From Lachnospiraceae bacterium (GTDB lineage: Bacteria; Bacillota; Clostridia; Lachnospirales; Lachnospiraceae), in the NCBI GenBank assembly GCA_024403335.1, contig JAKSSA010000023.1, forward strand, positions 1 to 36,434: DNA of 36,434 nt, in the 5' to 3' direction. Shown here piece by piece: positions 31,481-36,434 of this stretch. A program made the translations under genes and the position numbers. A model generated the notes under the pieces. That model was not told where the DNA came from and ran no database searches. It worked only from the letters and a program-made list of their open reading frames with translations. How positions within the stretch are numbered: the first letter of the stretch is position 1; the number at the start of each line of letters is the position of its first letter.

Positions 31481-33724
31481 ATGTTTTTTGCCGATGTAAT
31501 AGTCGATTTATCAGTCGATGAGCTTGATAAAACTTATCAGTATAAGGTGCCTGATTCACTTCTTGAAGCCGTAAAACCAGGCGTTTTTGTCAAGGTTCCT
31601 TTTGGAAAAGGAAACAGGGAATTAAGTGCTATAGTTTTATCAATTTCTGAAATTCCAAAATTTGATGTTACAAAGATAAAAGATATTTTGTCACTTGAGA
31701 AAAAACAGGTATCACTTGAAAGCAGACAGATCTATCTTGCAGGTTTGATAAAATCAAAATTTGGTGGGACTTTAAATGACTCATTAAGAGTAGTATTACC
31801 GGTAAAGAAGGTTATAAAGCAAAGCGAATTTAAAACCTTGAAAATTAAATCAAGGGATAATGCTATTGATTTTATAAGTGACAAAGCAAACAGAAAAAAA
31901 GCAGCACAAATCAGAATTGTAGAGAGCCTTCTTGATACTGATGAGATGCCATATTCTTTGGTTGCAGGTAAAATTGCGACTTCACAGGCTGTAAAAAAAC
32001 TTGAAGAAGCCGGAATAATAGAAGCTATTACAATAAGCAATTTTAAAGATATAGTTGACGACAGATATTATGATTCAAAGCTTAAAGAAAAGGCCGATAA
32101 TATAATACTTAATGAAGAACAGATAAGTGTTGTAAATACTGTAAAAAAGGACTTTGAAAACGGGATAAGAAAAAGATATTTGCTTCATGGGATTACAGGT
32201 AGTGGGAAAACTGAAGTATATATTGAAATTATAAAAAATGTAATTGCATGTAAAAGGAAAGCGATAGTTTTAATTCCCGAAATTGCTTTGACATATCAGA
32301 CTGTGATGAGATTCGTTTCAGTATTTGGAAACAGGGTTTCATTTCTGCATTCAAAGCTTTCGCAAGGAGAACGCTATGCTCAGTATGAAAAAGCAAGGCT
32401 TGGATATATAGATATAATGATAGGTCCAAGGTCTGCGCTTTTTACTCCTTTTGAAGATTTGGGCATTATTATTATAGACGAAGAGCATGAAACTTCTTAT
32501 AAGAGTGAATCGGTGCCTAAATATCATGCTAAAGATGTGGCCTTTATGAAGGCAGATTTAGAAGGCGCTTCAGTACTGTTAGGTTCTGCGACACCTTCAA
32601 TTGAAAGCTATTATAATGCTACTTTAGGAAAATATGAACTTTTAAAGCTGACTAAGCGTGCAGCTTCGGCTAATTTGCCGGAAGTAAGTATAGTTGATTT
32701 GCGTAAAGAGTTAGAAGAAGGTAATCGCTCGATCTTTAGCAGATTATTACAGGAAAAGATTAAAGAAAGACTTGATAAAAAAGAACAAACGATGATTTTT
32801 ATTAATCGCAGAGGAATCGCAGGGTTTGTTTCATGCAGAAGCTGTGGGGAAGTTATTAAATGTCCTCATTGCGATTTATCAATGACATTACATAATAACA
32901 ATAAGCTTATATGCCATTATTGTAATCATACTATAGATTTTGTAAAGAAATGTCCTAAGTGCCAATCTCCTTTTATAGGTGCTTTTGGAATCGGAACAGA
33001 GAAGGTTGAAGCTTCTTTAAAAGAGAAATTCCCCCAGGCAAGAGTTTTGAGAATGGATGCGGATACTGTGAAGGGAAATGACGGGCATGAGGCAATTCTT
33101 TCGGAATTCAGAGCGGGAAATGCAGATATTCTTGTTGGCACACAGATGATAGTTAAGGGACATGACTTTGATAAAGTTACCTTAGTAGGAATTATCTCTG
33201 CAGATTTGTCTTTGAACATAAATGATTATCATGCTCCTGAAAGAACTTTTCAGCTTTTAGCACAAGCCTCCGGCAGGGCAGGAAGAAGAGATTTAAAGGG
33301 AGAGGTAGTAATTCAGACCTATAGTCCTGAGCATTATGCGGTGGTAACAGCATCTGAAGAAAACTATGTTGGATTTTATGAAAGTGAAATTCGTTACAGA
33401 AAGCTTTTAAAGTATCCTCCGATAGCTTCTTTATTCCGCTTTTTGATAACTTCTGATACAAAAGAAACTGCATATAAAGTGGCAAATGAATTAACACAGA
33501 AATTTAAGCTGATATGCAACGGGACTAAAGATGTTGTAAATGGGCCGACAGAACCGGTTATAAGTAAAATAAAAGACATATTCCGTTATGTTGTTTATGT
33601 TAGAACAGATAATAGTGATTGTTTTGAGAGACTTTCTGAATGTATCGAGAATATGAAGCTTACAGAGAATTTTCCCAAGGGTGTAATGATTTATTCAGAC
33701 AGTAATCCATATTCGTCATATTAA
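31481..33724 (+). CDS. priA: Primosomal replication restart helicase PriA
   Basis: This 747-residue superfamily-2 helicase reloads the replisome at stalled forks. Residues ~1-105 form the 3'-DNA-binding domain (FADVIVDLSVDELDKTYQYKVP). The helicase has Walker A GITGSGKTEVY, the DEEH box IIIDEEHETSYK, LGSATPS, and later VGTQMIVKGHDF and QASGRAGRRD. Between the helicase lobes are eight zinc-binding Cys in CRSCGEVIKCPHC and CHYCN...CPKC. The start ATG 31481 has GAGAG 8 bases upstream. Gene order priA-def-fmt-rsmB is the common Firmicute arrangement. Confidence 0.95.
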   Translation: MFFADVIVDLSVDELDKTYQYKVPDSLLEAVKPGVFVKVPFGKGNRELSAIVLSISEIPKFDVTKIKDILSLEKKQVSLESRQIYLAGLIKSKFGGTLNDSLRVVLPVKKVIKQSEFKTLKIKSRDNAIDFISDKANRKKAAQIRIVESLLDTDEMPYSLVAGKIATSQAVKKLEEAGIIEAITISNFKDIVDDRYYDSKLKEKADNIILNEEQISVVNTVKKDFENGIRKRYLLHGITGSGKTEVYIEIIKNVIACKRKAIVLIPEIALTYQTVMRFVSVFGNRVSFLHSKLSQGERYAQYEKARLGYIDIMIGPRSALFTPFEDLGIIIIDEEHETSYKSESVPKYHAKDVAFMKADLEGASVLLGSATPSIESYYNATLGKYELLKLTKRAASANLPEVSIVDLRKELEEGNRSIFSRLLQEKIKERLDKKEQTMIFINRRGIAGFVSCRSCGEVIKCPHCDLSMTLHNNNKLICHYCNHTIDFVKKCPKCQSPFIGAFGIGTEKVEASLKEKFPQARVLRMDADTVKGNDGHEAILSEFRAGNADILVGTQMIVKGHDFDKVTLVGIISADLSLNINDYHAPERTFQLLAQASGRAGRRDLKGEVVIQTYSPEHYAVVTASEENYVGFYESEIRYRKLLKYPPIASLFRFLITSDTKETAYKVANELTQKFKLICNGTKDVVNGPTEPVISKIKDIFRYVVYVRTDNSDCFERLSECIENMKLTENFPKGVMIYSDSNPYSSY

Positions 33725-33778
33725 TCAGGAATTAACAGATTGATATCTTAAAATAGTAAAAGTAAAGCAGGTGAAAAG

Positions 33779-34279
33779 ATGGGAACAAGAAACATCAGAG
33801 AAATGGGAGATCCGATTTTGAAGAAAAAGTCTAAGGAAGTCAAAGAGATGACTCCGAGAATACAGGCTTTGATTGATGATATGTTTGAGACTATGTACGA
33901 AGCTAATGGCTGTGGTCTTGCTGCAGTTCAGGTTGGTGTTCTTAAGAGAATATTTGTTGTTGATGTTACTGAAGATGGTAGCGGTGCAACAGTATTTATT
34001 AATCCTGAAATAATTGAGACTGAAGGAGTGCAGGACGGCAACGAAGGATGTCTTTCAGTACCTGGAAAAAAGGGTGCTGTACAAAGACCTAAGCATGTTG
34101 TTGTAAAAGCCTTGGACGAAGAAATGAATGAATTCATTTTGGAGACAGACGATCTTTTTGCAAGAGCAATTTGTCATGAAAATGACCATCTTGATGGAAT
34201 CTTATATGTTGAGAAGGTTCATGGACCATTGCTTAGCAGCGAAGTAGAAGAAAGTGATGAGGAAGAGGAAGAAGCATAA
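33779..34279 (+). CDS. def: Peptide deformylase
   Basis: This 166-residue metalloenzyme removes the formyl group from new proteins. The three motifs are GCGLAAVQ (GxGLAAxQ), EGCLSVPG (Cys ligand) and CHENDHLDG (HExDH, two His ligands and the catalytic Glu). The C-terminus is an acidic tail (EVEESDEEEEEA). GCAGGTG lies a few bases before ATG 33779. Its stop shares one base with the fmt start (TAATG), so the enzymes that add and remove the formyl group are translated in tandem. Confidence 0.96.
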   Translation: MGTRNIREMGDPILKKKSKEVKEMTPRIQALIDDMFETMYEANGCGLAAVQVGVLKRIFVVDVTEDGSGATVFINPEIIETEGVQDGNEGCLSVPGKKGAVQRPKHVVVKALDEEMNEFILETDDLFARAICHENDHLDGILYVEKVHGPLLSSEVEESDEEEEEA

Positions 34280-35217
34280 TGAAAGCAGTTTATTTTGGCT
34301 CTCCTGAACTTTCAGCTATTGTTCTTGAATATGTTTTAAAAGCAGGTATTGAAATACAAGCCGTCGTTACTCAGACCGATAAGCCAAAAGGCAGGGGAGA
34401 GAAGATGGCCTTTTCTGCTGTAAAGGAAGTTGCTTTAAGAGAAGGGATAGAGGTGCTTCAGCCTTTAAAGATGAAGGAACCTGATTTTCTTAAGAGAATT
34501 GAAGAACTTAATCCGGATGTTATTTTAGTTGCGGCATTTGGAAGAATTATTCCCAAGGTGATATTGGATTTGCCAAAGTATGGATGTATCAATGTTCATA
34601 CATCTTTGCTGCCAAAATACAGAGGTACATCACCTATACAGGCAGTAATACTTAAGGGTGAAGAAAAAACAGGTGTTACCATAATGTATATGGACGAGGG
34701 TATTGATACAGGTGATATTATGCTTTCTAAAGAGGTGGCTATAGAACCGACGGATACAGGCGCATCTTTACATGATAAGCTTGCATTGATGGGTGGACCT
34801 CTTCTTATTGAGGCTTTAAAGCGAATTGAAAACAAAAGAGCAATCAGAATTAAGCAGCCTGCCGAATGTGATACCTATGTCCAAAAAATTTCCAAGGAAG
34901 ATGGTATAATTGATTATAATGCTCCTGCAATAGAATCAGAGAGAAAAGTCAGGGCATTCAATCCATGGCCAAGTGCTTTTACATATCTTAATGGTAAGGT
35001 ACTTAAGGTTTGGAAGTCTAAAGTTAATAGTGATGAAGGCTATGAGGATTATGAAAATGGCCAATGCGCTTATGTTAAAAAGGATTGTATTGGTATAAAA
35101 ACTGCTGATGGTATCCTTGAATTGCTTGAAGTTCAGTCAGAAGGAAAGAAACGAATGGATGTAAAAGCCTTTTTAAATGGTAATTCAATCAGTGAGGGAA
35201 TGAAGTTTGGCGAATGA
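34279..35217 (+). CDS. fmt: Methionyl-tRNA formyltransferase
   Basis: This 312-residue enzyme formylates initiator Met-tRNA using 10-formyl-tetrahydrofolate. Markers: FGSPELSAIVLEYVL at the start, AAFGRIIPK, NVHTSLLPKYRGTSPIQAVILKGEEKTGVTIMYMDEGIDTGDIM segments containing the catalytic Asn, His and Asp set, and a C-terminal beta-barrel (~205-312) with FNPWPSAFTYLNGK. The length is normal. It overlaps def by one base and rsmB by eleven. Confidence 0.95.
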   Translation: MKAVYFGSPELSAIVLEYVLKAGIEIQAVVTQTDKPKGRGEKMAFSAVKEVALREGIEVLQPLKMKEPDFLKRIEELNPDVILVAAFGRIIPKVILDLPKYGCINVHTSLLPKYRGTSPIQAVILKGEEKTGVTIMYMDEGIDTGDIMLSKEVAIEPTDTGASLHDKLALMGGPLLIEALKRIENKRAIRIKQPAECDTYVQKISKEDGIIDYNAPAIESERKVRAFNPWPSAFTYLNGKVLKVWKSKVNSDEGYEDYENGQCAYVKKDCIGIKTADGILELLEVQSEGKKRMDVKAFLNGNSISEGMKFGE

Positions 35218-36434
35218 TAAACTTAAAAAAGTTTACGATATTATTTATTCTGTTTTTTACGGCGATAAAAACTATTCTGTTGTTTTAAGTGAAGAAAGAA
35301 CTACAGAAAAGAAGGACGACGCGCTTGTTTTATTTCTTTCAAGAGGCGTTATTGAACGTAAAAACACTCTTGAAACCATAATAAAATCAAAGCTTATAAA
35401 GGGTTTGCGAATACGACCAAATACAAGGTGTGTGTTGTATATTGGTGCATATCTTATCCTTTATGCCAACAGCTACAGATTTTATGCTGCAGTTTCAGAG
35501 AGTGTTGAATTGTCAAAAGAAGTAACAAAAGACTATAAAACGGTAAACTTTGTATTGCGGGAAATTGTCAGGGACTTGGAAAATAAAGGCTATGATAAAG
35601 ATAGTATCCGTAATGTAAGTGTAGATGTGCTTTATCCTGAAATAAAGAAAGCTATATTAGAGAAAAATAATAAAGGACAAGATAGAAATTTAGAGCTATT
35701 ATCTTTCATTTATTCTGTTCCTTATGAATTGTGTTATTTACTGAAAGACAATTTTGGAATAAAGACAACTGAACTTGTGCTTAAATCATTTCTTGAAAAA
35801 AAGCCTGTAAGTCTTGTATATAATTCAAAAATTACAAATAAAGAAGAGCTTGTAGCTAAGTTAGATAATGCTCATATTAATTACTCATTTTCATGTTATA
35901 CAGACGAAGTGATTTTAGCAGAAGGGTTTGACTTATTTGAAGATTTCGAACCATTTAAAAATGGAATGCTGACGGTTCAGGATTTTTCAAGTTATTTAAC
36001 CTCAAAAATAGCACATGTTTCGGGAGATGAGAAGGTATTAGATGTATGTGCAGCACCTGGTGGCAAGACTGTTGGAATAGCGAAGGCTTTGAAAGCAGAA
36101 AAAAAGAACGGGTTTGTTATATCACGCGACATTTCAAGTGCTAAAGTTAACTTAATTAACGAAAATATAGCACGTTGTGGCTTGGATAATGTTAAAACAG
36201 AAGTTTTTGATGCCACTTTGTTAGATGAGAAATCAATAGAAAAATTTGACTTGGTTTTACTTGATGTACCATGTTCTGGTATTGGTATTATCGGGAAGAA
36301 ACCGGATATTAAATATAATATAAATGAACAGTTTTTAGATGATTTGGTTTCTTTACAAAAGCGCATTATTCATAATGCTGTTCAATATGTAAAAAAAGGT
36401 GGAGTGTTAATATATTCCACATGTACTTTGAATA
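35207..36434 (+). CDS. rsmB: 16S rRNA (cytosine-C5)-methyltransferase RsmB, 5' part
   Basis: About 409 residues are visible before the frame leaves the window. The start is TTG 35207, inside the end of fmt, with GAGGGA 6-7 bases upstream; there is no ATG nearby in this frame. Residues ~1-140 correspond to a NusB-like RNA-binding domain, weakly conserved (YAAVSESVELSKEV, VNFVLREI). The methyltransferase core has VCAAPGGKT (motif I, ~282), DVPCSGIGI (motif IV with catalytic Cys) and YSTCTLN at the very edge (motif VI with the second Cys). RsmB is known to methylate C967 of E. coli 16S rRNA. The normal protein is some 430-450 residues, so only ~30-40 are missing. Confidence 0.92.
   Translation, partial: MANDKLKKVYDIIYSVFYGDKNYSVVLSEERTTEKKDDALVLFLSRGVIERKNTLETIIKSKLIKGLRIRPNTRCVLYIGAYLILYANSYRFYAAVSESVELSKEVTKDYKTVNFVLREIVRDLENKGYDKDSIRNVSVDVLYPEIKKAILEKNNKGQDRNLELLSFIYSVPYELCYLLKDNFGIKTTELVLKSFLEKKPVSLVYNSKITNKEELVAKLDNAHINYSFSCYTDEVILAEGFDLFEDFEPFKNGMLTVQDFSSYLTSKIAHVSGDEKVLDVCAAPGGKTVGIAKALKAEKKNGFVISRDISSAKVNLINENIARCGLDNVKTEVFDATLLDEKSIEKFDLVLLDVPCSGIGIIGKKPDIKYNINEQFLDDLVSLQKRIIHNAVQYVKKGGVLIYSTCTLN

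Noticed and set aside
1-36434. tRNA, rRNA, insertion sequence, prophage or defence genes
   Set aside because: I scanned the gaps and all gene products by eye; gaps are short and explained by promoters, terminators and repeats, and no transposase, integrase, nuclease-helicase defence set or tRNA fold was recognised.

Overview
The window is a gene-dense, AT-rich stretch of a Firmicutes chromosome, most likely from the class Clostridia and the family Lachnospiraceae. Every recognised gene reads on the + strand. The family call rests on several observations: Pro/Thr-rich linkers in the LCP proteins, a RecU resolvase, the Gram-positive gene order yqhY-nusB-xseA-xseB-ispA-dxs-tlyA-nadK-argR...recN, a priA-def-fmt-rsmB run, a short-form HisG that needs HisZ, and AGA-rich arginine codons. 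Genus cannot be settled by reading alone.

Layout. (1) 1-370: the 3' end of a PepD-type dipeptidase. (2) 400-8110: a co-directional run of two tandem LytR-CpsA-Psr cell-wall ligases, an RsmF-like rRNA m5C methyltransferase, an RsuA-family and an RluA-family pseudouridine synthase flanking a small membrane protein, a 119-bp octamer tandem array, and recU. (3) 8145-13798: a histidine operon with its own promoter, hisZG (fused)-hisD-hisB-hisA-hisIE, closed by a terminator. (4) 13841-14246: a single Asp23/YqhY gene. (5) 14316-22139: nusB-xseA-xseB-ispA-dxs-tlyA-nadK-argR-yebC, combining transcription antitermination, exonuclease VII, isoprenoid precursor synthesis, rRNA methylation, NADP supply and arginine control. 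(6) 22140-22499: a gene-free segment made of three successive tandem arrays (17-, 12- and 6-nt units), a strong terminator and a promoter. (7) 22500-26357: a secreted 1285-residue protein with about ten Big2 immunoglobulin-like repeats. (8) 26520-28361: recN with its own promoter and a LexA-like operator. (9) 28370-36434: glgA, a divergent MurE-type ligase, priA, def, fmt and the 5' part of rsmB, which leaves the window.

Most of the window is housekeeping, and I do not see a defence system, prophage, integrated element, CRISPR array, tRNA or rRNA. The observations most worth a second look are these: a HisIE protein with a degenerate HisA/HisF-like half barrel at its N-terminus, in an operon that lacks hisF and hisH; the HisZ-HisG fusion; promoters interlocked with the terminators of preceding operons; intergenic DNA built from short tandem units that in two cases begin at the stop codon of the preceding gene; a LexA-like palindrome at the recN promoter; yebC and the Big2 protein lying inside the usually compact argR-recN pair; and a MurE-like ligase with altered central motifs.
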